A DNA stretch of 40,335 nucleotides from the NCBI RefSeq assembly GCF_002723455.1, contig NZ_PDUS01000006.1, forward strand, positions 209,569 through 249,903, written 5' to 3'. The position numbers and the translations under genes were made by a program. The notes under the pieces are model-generated. The model had not been told where the DNA came from, made no database searches, and saw only the letters and a list, made by a program, of their open reading frames with translations. Below, piece by piece: positions 8,101 to 15,217 of the stretch. The stretch's first letter is position 1; every line of letters starts with the position of its first letter. Origin of the DNA: Pseudoalteromonas sp. 3D05 (GTDB taxonomy: Bacteria; Pseudomonadota; Gammaproteobacteria; Enterobacterales; Alteromonadaceae).

Positions 8101-10946
8101 GTCGCAACATTCATCCCAATGCTATTAGAGAAGCTTTCGTATTCTTGTAAAACAAAATCACTTTGAGGAGTAATCTCTATAACTCCCTCAGCGCTTTCTG
8201 TCCACGTTACTTCTACTTTACCCTCGTAGGTTAATGCGCCTGTATTATCTTCACTTAGCTCTACCGTATAAGCGCTCGCATAATAAAGGTCTTGATTACC
8301 AATTATAAAGGTACCAACAGTCTCCTGCTGTTCTTTAAAGGTCGCATTAATTTCACAATCCATATTTCCAGCAAGTGCAATGTAGTGATTACCCTCAACG
8401 TAGCCATCACAACCTTCAATTGCGTCTAAAATGAAACCGTCGCTAGGAATGATTTCAAATCCAACTTTTTGATAGAAAAATGACGCTTGTGATGCGGGTG
8501 AAATTTCACCATTACCATTTGAGTTAGCAGTAAGGGTAACTTTAGGGCGCTTTGGTAAGTAAGTAATTTGTGATGCAGCATTACATGTACCGCCGTCTTT
8601 ATAGTGGCAAACAACAATGCTATCGGTATCTGATGAAACAAGTTCGAAATGCCACTTTTCACCATTTCGGTCATAACTTAACACACCGTCATTAAAGGTT
8701 GCGCCAGTATAGGTCTGGCTCTCTAACTCTACAGCGTATGTTACATTACCGTTTTCGTCATATTCAGCGTAAACTCTGTCGGTCTGTCCATCAGCTGAAT
8801 AAAACTCAGTGTAATTCTCTAATAGCTCTTCGGTAAATGCACTGTAGCTTAAATCTTTGCTATATTCATAAACTAATATCGCGCCATCTTGAGAGCTAAT
8901 CTCACCATTTGGTGAGTAGTAATTGATAGTTCGGTTTATATAAAAAAGGTTATCAACAATACTAATAAACTCGTGAATCATCTCACTATTAAGATAACAG
9001 CTTGTATCAAAGCCTTCACATGATGTAACAACCTCATTGTTATAAATGAAGCGCCTACGTGTAAACTGACCATCCTCTAAATGCCCTTGCCAGTCAGTAA
9101 TACCCAAACCAATCATGGTTGTGCCATCGCTATGTATATTCAAATCATACGATTGAGACGTGCCGATAAACCCATGCCAACGGCCTATTAATTCTTCATT
9201 TGTTGTGGTAACGGCTTGTTTTTTTATTAACAACCCTGTGAGGGTGTCGCTCGGCTCATCAAAGCTCGTATCAAGACCAACTAATTGATAACCGCCACTT
9301 AATGCTTTTGTAAACCAAAGCTCAAGCTGCCCTGTTTCACCATCTTCATCATAGTTAACAGTTAAGCTGTGGTTGTTTAGCTGCCAAGTAAATGCTTCGC
9401 TGCTGTTACCACCAACATCGCCTGTACCATCAGCATAGAATTGTAGGGTTTCAGGTAGGTCAGGATCGTCACTAGTATCGTAATCATTCTCATACGCATG
9501 AAATGCCCACTCACCTATAAGCTGCTCAGCTAATAATGAAATGGTTTTATTTTTATATATTAGATTCGTAGTGTACGTTTCATCTTCTTCGGTCGTCTTT
9601 GTGACTGAGCCGGAATTTCTATCAACTATCATTCGCTCTGTTGAGCGCGTGATCTCGATGGTTCTAAATACATCGTTTTCAGCTAATACTATAAAACTAA
9701 GCCCTGTTAAAACTAAAGACTCTGAACTTTCAGCATCTGAATTTTGATAAATCGTAACCTGTTTATCAAACGCTAATGTGTACACACCCTCATTTTCAGA
9801 CCAAGTGATAGCGCTACTGGTATTAGCGCTAAACTCACCGCTACCATCGGCCATTAGGCTCAAGTGAAACGCTGTATTTGTGTGGTAGCGAGGTGAGTTA
9901 ATAATGTAATTACCCTCTAGCGAACCTGTCGCACCAGTTACTAGATCATCATCTTCTTTAATTTCTTTTTTAGTTTTTTCGATGATTTCAGGGTCTTTCT
10001 CTATTACTTCTTCTTCAAACTGTTTTGCTACCTGCTCGTTTGCAACAAGCTCTAATGTGCTATTAACGCCTTCTGGTAACGAATAGTCTGGATTATCAAC
10101 AATAATCTTAATAAGTGTGGCTAACTGAATTTTTTCATCAGCATCAACATTTAATAGTGCACTATCAAGCTCTGCTTCACTTGCAGGCTCTTTGCCATCA
10201 CGTGTTAAAAGCGCAAACTCTGCAGTGGTAACATTAGTGATATTTACACCAAAGTTATCATTGCTATCGAGAGTTTTATCATCACCTGCTTGCGCGAGAA
10301 GTTTTTCGACTGAGCTCAATTGCGATACAAATTCAACACCTGGATTGAGCGTATCTAAGCCTTTTGCTTTTACTCTTACAAGCTTTTTAGCTGATGATTC
10401 GTCAATATTTAACACCGCAGTGTAACGGCCATCATCGCCAGCTTGAACATTAAAAGACTCACTCCCAACCACAATCTCAAGTTCAGCATTGGCAATAGGT
10501 TCATCTGTCACGATACCAGTAATCGTAACATTTGAGACTTTGCGTTTAATAAGGACTTCTTGTGTTGATGAAGCGGTTGCACCGTCATCATCTGTCACTG
10601 TAACAGTAAATTTGACCGTTACATCTTCTGTAATATCGGGAGAAGTAAATGTTGCTTCAGCAGTATTTAGGCCGCTGCTGGTAAACTCAAAACTTGCATC
10701 ATGGCTCCAACTGTAGGATGCAATGCTACCATCACTATCAGAAGCTGTAGCGTTTAATGTTAACGCTTCTTGCTCAAGCACATCTTCAACCGTAGCTTGG
10801 CTAACTGTAGGGCTTGAATTGGTTGCAGGGGGTGGTGTAGGTGTAGGTCCAGAAGAGCCCTCATCACCGCCACCGCCACCGCAGCCAGCTAAAAGTAATG
10901 CCCCAGTGAATATACCCACACGAAGCTTTTTATTAAATAAATCCAT
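2193..10946 (-). CDS. Giant multidomain lipoprotein with leucine-rich repeats
   Basis: A 2917-residue predicted lipoprotein, lipobox LLAG-C22, followed by a Gly/Ser/Pro linker. In order: a PKD/cadherin-like domain (about 43-137), a carboxypeptidase-regulatory-like beta domain (about 138-200), an acidic helical stretch, then two related units of about 400-500 residues containing lipocalin-like segments (IGEW near 477, VGEW near 1009). Each unit ends in a beta module with a GC[DE]G...C-E/Q-I pattern resembling divergent InlB B-repeats. Five such modules occur, with GC near residues 845, 1378, 1866, 2305 and 2887. Between modules 2-5 lie three leucine-rich-repeat blocks, each opened by a cap like ITDPALAxC...LNC. 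Block 3 is the most regular, about 21 residues per repeat (LTSIDLSNN-type). GAGGGA lies five bases before the ATG. Likely outer-membrane anchored and perhaps surface exposed, with an adhesion or ligand-binding role; function unproven. Third in an apparent operon after a barrel protein and a lipoprotein. Confidence 0.9.
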   Translation of the reverse strand: MDLFNKKLRVGIFTGALLLAGCGGGGGDEGSSGPTPTPPPATNSSPTVSQATVEDVLEQEALTLNATASDSDGSIASYSWSHDASFEFTSSGLNTAEATFTSPDITEDVTVKFTVTVTDDDGATASSTQEVLIKRKVSNVTITGIVTDEPIANAELEIVVGSESFNVQAGDDGRYTAVLNIDESSAKKLVRVKAKGLDTLNPGVEFVSQLSSVEKLLAQAGDDKTLDSNDNFGVNITNVTTAEFALLTRDGKEPASEAELDSALLNVDADEKIQLATLIKIIVDNPDYSLPEGVNSTLELVANEQVAKQFEEEVIEKDPEIIEKTKKEIKEDDDLVTGATGSLEGNYIINSPRYHTNTAFHLSLMADGSGEFSANTSSAITWSENEGVYTLAFDKQVTIYQNSDAESSESLVLTGLSFIVLAENDVFRTIEITRSTERMIVDRNSGSVTKTTEEDETYTTNLIYKNKTISLLAEQLIGEWAFHAYENDYDTSDDPDLPETLQFYADGTGDVGGNSSEAFTWQLNNHSLTVNYDEDGETGQLELWFTKALSGGYQLVGLDTSFDEPSDTLTGLLIKKQAVTTTNEELIGRWHGFIGTSQSYDLNIHSDGTTMIGLGITDWQGHLEDGQFTRRRFIYNNEVVTSCEGFDTSCYLNSEMIHEFISIVDNLFYINRTINYYSPNGEISSQDGAILVYEYSKDLSYSAFTEELLENYTEFYSADGQTDRVYAEYDENGNVTYAVELESQTYTGATFNDGVLSYDRNGEKWHFELVSSDTDSIVVCHYKDGGTCNAASQITYLPKRPKVTLTANSNGNGEISPASQASFFYQKVGFEIIPSDGFILDAIEGCDGYVEGNHYIALAGNMDCEINATFKEQQETVGTFIIGNQDLYYASAYTVELSEDNTGALTYEGKVEVTWTESAEGVIEITPQSDFVLQEYESFSNSIGMNVATKDIATKLTLTPLPEKGSNWYELGRDIEQYQDDVLVDEYTSSYEVSKTTLEQRLAINANDMVGEWSVNLVGENTVYKVFFNDDGTGVSHNISDLSDESFTWQVADNTMVLNFPEDGGIESFYVTKDINVGYQLVTQGIFDSEHYTDSGIMVRRNEQAISADNFAGRHQFRDGHDINSHWAEVQIYQDGEVFFTTGTSSYQKGFEDGHLIRDLYYDTTDGNWQRVDWCDVALDTCHLAGKFVYTLVAVDGDRYYIERTITQGSSAEETTAHLYIHDYSPSTKVDQFYEYDLGFRLYQNDGNGTVEWFVRNSDYDEEQDKQYYTLRLDNADPVNVELIDGKLELILDGQDTVIELIDNNRRDITFCKYLKGNSCQVGDEVYLSFDAPELTITVNSDGNGSLAVGDESIVEHGSNWSTSIEPNSGYELDSISGCDGYVDGSDYRISYVKESCQIDVTFKEFVPLSTQANITDPALAMCVDNSGETSLESVTELNCSWNIYGEVTSLAGLEALPNLQTLELANLNIGTHLDLSALEQLTEFSNGYNYGSEQQTKIESIQFYDSSLITRLELSGQNISDIDLSAYTSLQDLTLQDMQLTQIDLSNQTQLVHLDLQGTELNQLDLTFNTQLESLWLNSGSLTELNIGHLTELRDAFLWGQTGVTELDVTNLTKLTRLNIGKMGVASLNLINLVNLLDLGIEYTSINNLDFSALQSLSSLNVEGVEQPLVPWSHVYHISSLTIGGANYTSFDFSPFTNLTRLRISDSGVSDLSSIANPDLILSLDLFYNYQLEQLNISEMTSLNWLQVNDSSISTLDFSNNSNLTNVYIKRNALETISGIEAIADKSARLDFDNNPLSSVTISYLDDLRDNQGYYNISYSVSYSVTVNVTGNGTASDSNFTLSDGESRGLYLYPDSGYEVDSIEGCEGTWHSADYYEVGPITESCEINVEFVEAIPLADKAGITDPALAQCANNSGYTHLEFTTSLNCYSGDINSLDGLEAFPNLNGLHVVNLNVGEVPDLSRLTALTNITINNSSITGIMVYDSNLIERIGLSGNALTSFDASPYSNLKELDLQNNQLVSLDTTNNTLLGALSLNVNPLTNLVINSAYLLDLRVSHTELTGLDLRQSVELDYLDISHTPELAGLDLSHLTKLRELNISGLDQSLINNAQFPSVESLFVSYANLTSFDTTGLANLKYLNLEGNQISDFSQVIIDKPAQLLDLNILQNPLIELDVSQFSNLTSLNINETNITNLDFTNNITLKWVYANRAKITTVTGIEFLTENRAFFLDLHNNPLSNDTVSYLDDLRDNQGYYNISYSVSYSVTVNVAGNGSVSDSNFLLSDGESRGLYLYPDSGYEVASVTGCDGTWYSADYYEVGPLTSSCEIDVEFVEATSLAEKAGITDPVLAECVNNSGYTRLEDTTSLNCAWSVNGEITSLVGLDAFPNLEQLRVSELNLGGGDIDLSQYSSLKMIGIYNSALTSLIVNDPNVITELSLNSNKLSEIDLSAYTNLQHLELSQNELTSIDLSQNLRLNYLSISSNALSEIDLSNNVEIINLSVDDNALTYIDLNNNINIESLNISFNQLTSLGLTSLTKLVTLSAESNLITSIDLTQNTLLHAVFLSYNQLSEVDLSQQALLVWVHISNNDLTEVHLSQNALLTSIQLSHNQLSVIDLSSNNKVSYLDLSSNLLTEIEISHLSQLEYLHAHSNQLAVIDVGNANELKGLHIGENELTELNLEANLELTYLAVWGNSLASIDLSNNTELRSVSVGNNLLTSIDLSNNINIDDLDIDNNQLNTVDLTSLSKLVYLNAQANLFTSIDISSNTELVSAYFSNNQLQQVDTSNNTLLTYLSLDNNEITDVSGLEYVVNKAANINLKSNNLSAAAVSYIQGLRDGQGYTNILFDMSVAFNVTGSGSVGEESFSLSENETRDIYLYPDTGYEIGSVTGCDGTLETDYYSVGPLTASCEVNVEFVETTP
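4052..4251 (-). repeat. Internal duplication, copy A, in the giant lipoprotein gene
   Basis: This 200-base stretch closely matches 5366-5565 at the DNA level, with long identical runs such as ACCACTATCAGGGTATAAAT. It encodes the end of one leucine-rich-repeat block and the start of the next Cys-paired beta module (through YLDDLRDNQGYYNISYSVSY). Both copies are exactly 200 bases, so duplication or gene conversion has been recent or ongoing. Confidence 0.85.
5366..5565 (-). repeat. Internal duplication, copy B, in the giant lipoprotein gene
   Basis: Partner of the 200-base stretch at 4052-4251, in the same orientation about 1.3 kb away. The spacing equals one whole leucine-rich-repeat block plus beta module, so the repeating unit at gene level is the module pair. 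Homologous recombination between the copies would delete or duplicate one block in frame. Confidence 0.85.
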
Positions 10947-10997
10947 TTGTATCCCTCATTATAAAGGGAAGCCTGTGGCGACATCCCTAAACTTATA

Positions 10998-11019
10998 AAA
11001 GTCGCCCTAAAACGACTTT
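10998..11019 (-). terminator. Intra-operon stem-loop, possible attenuator
   Basis: A 7-bp perfect stem AAAGTCG / CGACTTT with an eight-base loop lies between the stop of the coiled-coil lipoprotein gene and the start of the giant lipoprotein gene. On the minus strand the 3' arm runs into TTTTATAAG, a short U-tract. It may reduce readthrough into the 8.7-kb gene or protect the upstream mRNA. Confidence 0.45.
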
Positions 11020-11033
11020 AGATTAAATATGTA

Positions 11034-12020
11034 TTACAAAGCGGCTTTAATCTGCTGTAATTGCTCTGTGAATGATAGATGTCTTAAATCTCCCAAACCA
11101 ACAGCCTCTGTTAATTCAGCTAACTCATACTCAAATTTAAGTAATTTACTTTCAATATCTTTGTCATCTAATGCTGTTTTTGTTTTTAAGTATTCATTGA
11201 AAAGGCTATTAATTCGTTTTATCTGGTGTGCTACTAAATTCGCTTCAAGCTTAATGTTGTCATAATCTCGGTAATTACTCTTTGCGTAGCTCTCACCTTG
11301 TGCTAATTGAGATTTAATATCGCTATATACAACAGGAAAAACGTCGGGTTTATCAGAATCAGCTAATTGATAGATTTTGCGAATATGTTCTGAAAAATAA
11401 AACTGCACAACTGCATCCTTTTCAAGTGCTGTAAGTTGCTCTAAAAGTTGAGGAACATACTGTCTTACTTGTGATTCTTCACCCTCAATGAGTAATTCTT
11501 TTAACTCTTCATGTCGCTGCTCTAAGACGGTATAACGTTTTTCAAAATGAATTTTTGCATCAATTTGAGTAAGCACTGCAAACTCTTCCCTGACTGGTTT
11601 TAATACAGCTGTAATACGATCTTTTGAAAGGTTAGCTGCAGTTACAAGGCTAATAACTTGCTGACATTGCTCCATTACTTCATCCGCAACCGTATCGGAT
11701 GAAAATAATGATGCACTATCAAGCGCACGCTCCGGCGTAAGCCTTAGTTCTTCAAACTCGGCCTCAAGCACTTGCCAAATTTTTTGAGCTTCCTCTACTT
11801 TTTCAATATCATACTCAGCGAGCGATTCAGATTTTATAATGTTATAAGCAGTTAACGCTTCCCCAAATGCTTGCTCTGCTTTTTGAAAAGCAGCTTGTTG
11901 TTGTTCAGGTGTTGCTTGTTCACCCGCTAAACCAGCAAGATCTTTTTGAACTGACTCAATCGTTTTGCAACCACTCAATGTGATTCCCATAAAAATAGTT
12001 ACGAGTAATAGTTTTCTCAT
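11034..12020 (-). CDS. Coiled-coil lipoprotein, unknown function
   Basis: About 328 residues from ATG 12020. The signal sequence MRKLLLVTIFMGITLSGC has a lipobox ending in C18, so the mature protein is lipid-anchored. The rest is mostly helical and rich in Glu, Lys, Leu and Gln, with heptad-like segments (for example around the EKRYTVLEQRHEELKELL stretch), suggesting an extended coiled coil in the periplasm. ATG 12020 is chosen over GTG 12032 because GGAG lies six bases before it and it overlaps the upstream TAA by one base, indicating translational coupling to the barrel gene. No family is recognised. Its position between an outer-membrane barrel and a giant lipoprotein suggests an envelope role with these two partners. 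Confidence 0.8.
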   Translation of the reverse strand: MRKLLLVTIFMGITLSGCKTIESVQKDLAGLAGEQATPEQQQAAFQKAEQAFGEALTAYNIIKSESLAEYDIEKVEEAQKIWQVLEAEFEELRLTPERALDSASLFSSDTVADEVMEQCQQVISLVTAANLSKDRITAVLKPVREEFAVLTQIDAKIHFEKRYTVLEQRHEELKELLIEGEESQVRQYVPQLLEQLTALEKDAVVQFYFSEHIRKIYQLADSDKPDVFPVVYSDIKSQLAQGESYAKSNYRDYDNIKLEANLVAHQIKRINSLFNEYLKTKTALDDKDIESKLLKFEYELAELTEAVGLGDLRHLSFTEQLQQIKAAL

Positions 12021-12964
12021 TAGTAGCTCCACTGTGCGCCAAGAGTGAATGAAACATTGCTATACTCCACTTCTGGTACTCTTAAACGTTGGCCATTTTC
12101 AAGGTTTTTAGTCACGATATCGCGCGATTTATATTGTGCGTCTATACCAGCAAGAATCGCAATGTGATTCATAACCTGATAACGCATACCCGCTCTGGCA
12201 AACACCCCCCAACCATTAAAGCTATCGGTCAGTGTTGTTGTTTCAAATTGGGTGTTCTGAATTTCAGAGTACATTGGGCTGCTTACTTCGCCTTCTAAAT
12301 ACCAACTATATTTATTAAAACTGTCTTTGAGGCGGCTGTCATAGCGAGCACCTAGAGTAAGTAAAATACCCATTTGATCTTCGGATACAGATATCACTGG
12401 ACGAAGTTGAGATGTGTAGTTTTGCTGTGAACCTGTTTGCCCGCCTTCCATACCAGGTAAAGTAAAGCGTGCAGGATTAGTTGGATCATCTGAAATAGCA
12501 ATTAAGGCCTTATCAAATGAATCAGCACCTGGCTGTACAAAAGAAAAGTTTGAACGTGTAAAGCTGGAAGTAAAAAACTTTGTACCCACTGTGAATTGTA
12601 TTGCTTGTGAAAAATTATAAGCACCTTTAAAACCAATCTCATTGGCTTTGAGTTTAAATGCATTTTGCTGAACAGCACCAAACTCCCCCATATACCAAGT
12701 TTCAGTTGCGATATCAGTCGAGATTGTTGCAGCACTCTCAACATAAAAACCCCAATCATCATCTATCCCTGTGTAAGAAAGCTGACGTATCGCTGGGTTG
12801 GTAACATCTATCGATTGGCTAAGCTGACCAAAGCCTGCAACATCGTTTAGGGTTTCACTATAGCCTATTGTTTCAAGGCCTATACGCACTTCACTAAAAG
12901 AAGGGTTCGGTGTTGCATAGACTGATGCGCTAAAAAGGACGGGTATTAATAGAGGTAATTTCAT
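12020..12964 (-). CDS. Predicted outer-membrane beta-barrel protein
   Basis: About 314 residues with an N-terminal signal peptide (MKLPLLIPVLFSASVYA, cleavage likely after VYA). The mature part is rich in alternating polar/hydrophobic strands with Gly and aromatics, and it ends in ...TLGAQWSY, an aromatic C-terminus typical of BAM-inserted barrels. No specific porin or transporter family is recognised. ATG 12964 is preferred to ATG 12970 because AAGG lies seven bases before it and abuts the earlier one. It is the first gene of the apparent operon with the coiled-coil lipoprotein and the giant lipoprotein, to which it is translationally coupled through a one-base overlap. It might be a channel or an assembly/display partner for the lipoproteins; that is inference. 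Confidence 0.8.
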   Translation of the reverse strand: MKLPLLIPVLFSASVYATPNPSFSEVRIGLETIGYSETLNDVAGFGQLSQSIDVTNPAIRQLSYTGIDDDWGFYVESAATISTDIATETWYMGEFGAVQQNAFKLKANEIGFKGAYNFSQAIQFTVGTKFFTSSFTRSNFSFVQPGADSFDKALIAISDDPTNPARFTLPGMEGGQTGSQQNYTSQLRPVISVSEDQMGILLTLGARYDSRLKDSFNKYSWYLEGEVSSPMYSEIQNTQFETTTLTDSFNGWGVFARAGMRYQVMNHIAILAGIDAQYKSRDIVTKNLENGQRLRVPEVEYSNVSFTLGAQWSY

Positions 12965-12990
12965 GAACATGCCTTATTCTCTGCTATAAA

Positions 12991-13038
12991 GTTACCCAAA
13001 TAGAAGAGAGCAAAGCTCTATGTACCCTCCCTGGTAAC
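12991..13038 (-). promoter_or_regulatory. Structured 5' leader before the barrel gene
   Basis: The outer arms GTTACC (12991-12996) and GGTAAC (13033-13038) are exact reverse complements and enclose a small inner stem AGAGC / GCTCT (13007-13011 with 13015-13019). The element lies about 15 bases upstream of the barrel gene's ribosome binding site. It could be an mRNA-stability or translational control structure. It does not match any riboswitch family I recognise. Confidence 0.35.
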
Positions 13039-13652
13039 AAAAAATAACATTTGTTAAAATGTTTTAAACACACGTAATTTTAGTCCCTTACAATTATGCG
13101 TCAAGCAAAAAATGAACGCTGACTTAATAAAAAATTCGCAACAAAAGGACTTAAGAAGCTAACTTAATCATAAATCATTAATTTAAAAGACTTTTTAAAT
13201 TAATATATTGTAAGTCTTTTTAGTATAATCGAATTTTGACAGAAGCTCAGATAGTTGAGAAGCTCGTTTGGCTGAGTTGATGTAAATAACTTACTCATAT
13301 TTGCAGCCTCGATTAGAGCGCGCATTTAGTATGAATTTCTATACTTACAAGAATACGGTTATAAAATAAAGCATTTGCAACATAAAGTTGACCAACATTA
13401 CTTGGGTCTGTTAAGACTTCACCCATTTTCTGTTCTGCGATACTTAATAGTAGCCGCATATCATCAAAATGATTTATCCAAATAAAAGCAAAAATAATTT
13501 AAGCAGCAAGGGGTTAGAGTACTCTAATGATGAACCCTTGTGCGTTGAGGTAAGAGCAAAATCGGCATAGCACAAAGCTTTAGTAAATATTGAAAAGTGA
13601 AAGGCCATTTCATGGATATAACATAAATTGATCATCACTGAATAACAGGCAT
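13039..13652. other. Gene-poor intergenic stretch
   Basis: About 600 bases without a convincing gene. It holds an A/T-rich 11-bp inverted repeat TTAATTTAAAA / TTTTAAATTAA (13178-13203) and a perfect 14-base palindrome TTAGAGTACTCTAA (13514-13527) nested inside looser AAGGGG...AACCCTT arms. Short minus-strand open stretches (see 13313-13459) look like remnants of coding sequence. The promoter of the barrel-lipoprotein operon should lie near its left end, but I could not place it with confidence. Confidence 0.5.
13313..13459 (-). pseudogene. Possible gene remnant (48 codons)
   Basis: A minus-strand open stretch from ATG 13459 reads MRLLLSIAEQKMGEVL, then TDPSNVGQLYVANALFYNRI, before ending at TAA 13313. 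Its amino-acid composition looks protein-like, and the frame stays open upstream of the ATG for about 14 more codons (IIFAFIWINHFDD) without a start. A second short open stretch follows on the same strand (MSKLFTSTQPNELLNYL..., about 13205-13306). I recognise no family. It could be a decayed gene, a real small protein, or chance. Confidence 0.2.
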
Positions 13653-13653
13653 A

Positions 13654-13679
13654 AAAAACCCAGCAAAAGCTGGGTTTTT
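13654..13679 (-). terminator. Rho-independent terminator after the OmpA-family gene
   Basis: An 11-bp perfect stem AAAAACCCAGC / GCTGGGTTTTT with an AAAA loop lies 16 bases past the stop codon. Both arms end in A or T runs, so it could work in either direction. Confidence 0.9.
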
Positions 13680-13695
13680 AGAACAGTATTATAAA

Positions 13696-14757
13696 TTAAC
13701 GCTTAACTTTAACGCGCTCAATTACTGTTACGTGTGCTTCAACACGACGGTTTTCAGCATGTGCTGCTGCCGTGTTAGCTTCATTTTTAAGACGCTCTTC
13801 ACCTAAACCAACCGTGATGATGCGCTCTTTTTCAATGCCATCTTCGATAAGGCGAGCTGCAACTGAATCTGCACGCTTTTTAGATAACCATTTATTGTAG
13901 TCTGCTTTACCTACAGCTGAAGTGTGACCTTCTAGAAGCACTTCAGTACCCGGGTGCTCATTTAAGAAAGCAACTGCTGCATCGATGTCATCTAAGTACT
14001 TTTGTGAAACTTTAGCTGTATTGTTAGGGAACGTAATTAGTAAGCTCTTGGTTACTTCACGATCTTCATATAGAGTACAGCCAGTGCCGTCTACTGCATC
14101 AGTCATCGGTGTGTTAGCACACTGATCATCTGCATCAGGAATATTGTCGTTATCGCTGTCTGTTGGAGCAACAGCAACTGGAACAACTGCTGCGACTGGT
14201 GCAGCTTCTACTGGTGCAGCAGATGAGCTTTGATTGCCAAACAAGTAGCTTAGACCTAGCTTAGCGCCAACATCAGTGTAACCACGGTCAAGACCTTGGA
14301 ATATTGATGTTTCTGCGTTGAACGCGAAGTTATCAGTGAAATAATGTTGGTAACCAGCACCTACGTTAGCAAATGTAAGGCTTTCCGTTGCATCAACGTT
14401 TTTAAGACCAACGATACCGTAAAAAGGACCGCCATTGATGTGATAAAGTGCATCAACACCTAAACGATCACCTTCTAGGCTTGTTGCTGTCATTGCTGGA
14501 TTTGAACTTGAAATGTCAAAATCCATATCAGCATACTCTAAACGTGCACTCCAGTAATCGCTAAAGCGATAACCTAGTTCAAGACCCCAACCTGTTGAAT
14601 CATCAACGTTAGTGCCGGCACTACCACGAACATTTTCCCAAGAAGCGTCATAGTAATCACCAAATGCGCCGATAAAGAAACCTTCTTTTTCAGCCGCGAA
14701 GCTTGAAGCGCTAGTTGCAGCTAGTGCCAAAGCAATAGTAAGAGATTTTAATTTCAT
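13696..14757 (-). CDS. OmpA-family outer-membrane protein (OprF-like)
   Basis: A 353-residue envelope protein. The signal peptide runs to about residue 22 (SSFA|AEKEG). An eight-strand OmpA-type barrel spans about 23-170, an Ala/Val/Pro hinge follows (about 175-195), then a calcium-binding thrombospondin-3-like segment (DSDNDNIPDADDQC, about 197-212) and a C-terminal OmpA peptidoglycan-associating domain (about 232-345). The domain keeps NKWLSKKRADSV with the conserved Arg, but the usual GHTD motif reads GHTSAVG, so the Asp that contacts peptidoglycan diaminopimelate in E. coli OmpA (D271) appears to be Ser. AAGGA precedes the ATG. Monocistronic, with its own terminator. Expected role: outer-membrane stability and a slow porin. 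Confidence 0.9.
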   Translation of the reverse strand: MKLKSLTIALALAATSASSFAAEKEGFFIGAFGDYYDASWENVRGSAGTNVDDSTGWGLELGYRFSDYWSARLEYADMDFDISSSNPAMTATSLEGDRLGVDALYHINGGPFYGIVGLKNVDATESLTFANVGAGYQHYFTDNFAFNAETSIFQGLDRGYTDVGAKLGLSYLFGNQSSSAAPVEAAPVAAVVPVAVAPTDSDNDNIPDADDQCANTPMTDAVDGTGCTLYEDREVTKSLLITFPNNTAKVSQKYLDDIDAAVAFLNEHPGTEVLLEGHTSAVGKADYNKWLSKKRADSVAARLIEDGIEKERIITVGLGEERLKNEANTAAAHAENRRVEAHVTVIERVKVKR

Positions 14758-15217
14758 TGTTTCCTTCCCATTTTCACAATTAAAATTGTAGCTAAGTGAC
14801 CCTAGCCTAATTAAGTATTACCAGAGTACAGAATCTTTTGTTAATCATTACTTAACGAAAACACATTCATGGTGTTTTTTATAAAAGTATTTTTAGAATA
14901 AAAACGCTAATCAGTATAGACCAGATAATAAACTTTACCTAACCTACGAAAAAGCTGCATTTTAAACTTACAATAAACATCTAAATTCAATTATTTAACG
15001 TATCGCCACCTATATAAAATTAGCGATACAGATTTTAAAACCCTTATTAGCATTATATTGCTTAATTTTGAATCAACAAGTAGTAACCGTGTTTATTTCC
15101 AATAAATGCCTATAAATAACAGTTAATAATTGCAACTTGGCGCATTAAGCCAGTAATAATTCATTATCTAAATTTTTATTGATGCTACACAAGCATGTTT
15201 TCGTGCAGCCCTACTTA
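14758..15217. other. Intergenic region upstream of the OmpA-family gene
   Basis: 460 A/T-rich bases between the selO stop and the OmpA-family start, with no credible gene. Inverted repeats seen: GTTAA...TTAAC at 14840-14856 next to the likely promoter, GTATCGC / GCGATAC at 15000-15006 and 15023-15029, and a 7-bp stem GCTACAC / GTGCAGC (15184-15190 with 15203-15209) just past the selO stop. The last lacks a U-tract, so it is a weak terminator candidate at best. Confidence 0.5.
14815..14844 (-). promoter_or_regulatory. Likely sigma-70 promoter of the OmpA-family gene
   Basis: On the minus strand, TTAACA (14839-14844) and TAATAC (14815-14820) are separated by 18 bases. This gives a leader of roughly 50 bases before the ATG. 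The GTTAA/TTAAC inverted repeat overlaps the -35 region and could be an operator. Confidence 0.45.

Noticed and set aside
3652..10998. Many open frames on both strands within the giant lipoprotein gene
   Set aside because: The repetitive, biased sequence of the real gene opens other frames; none has a start signal or protein-like domain.
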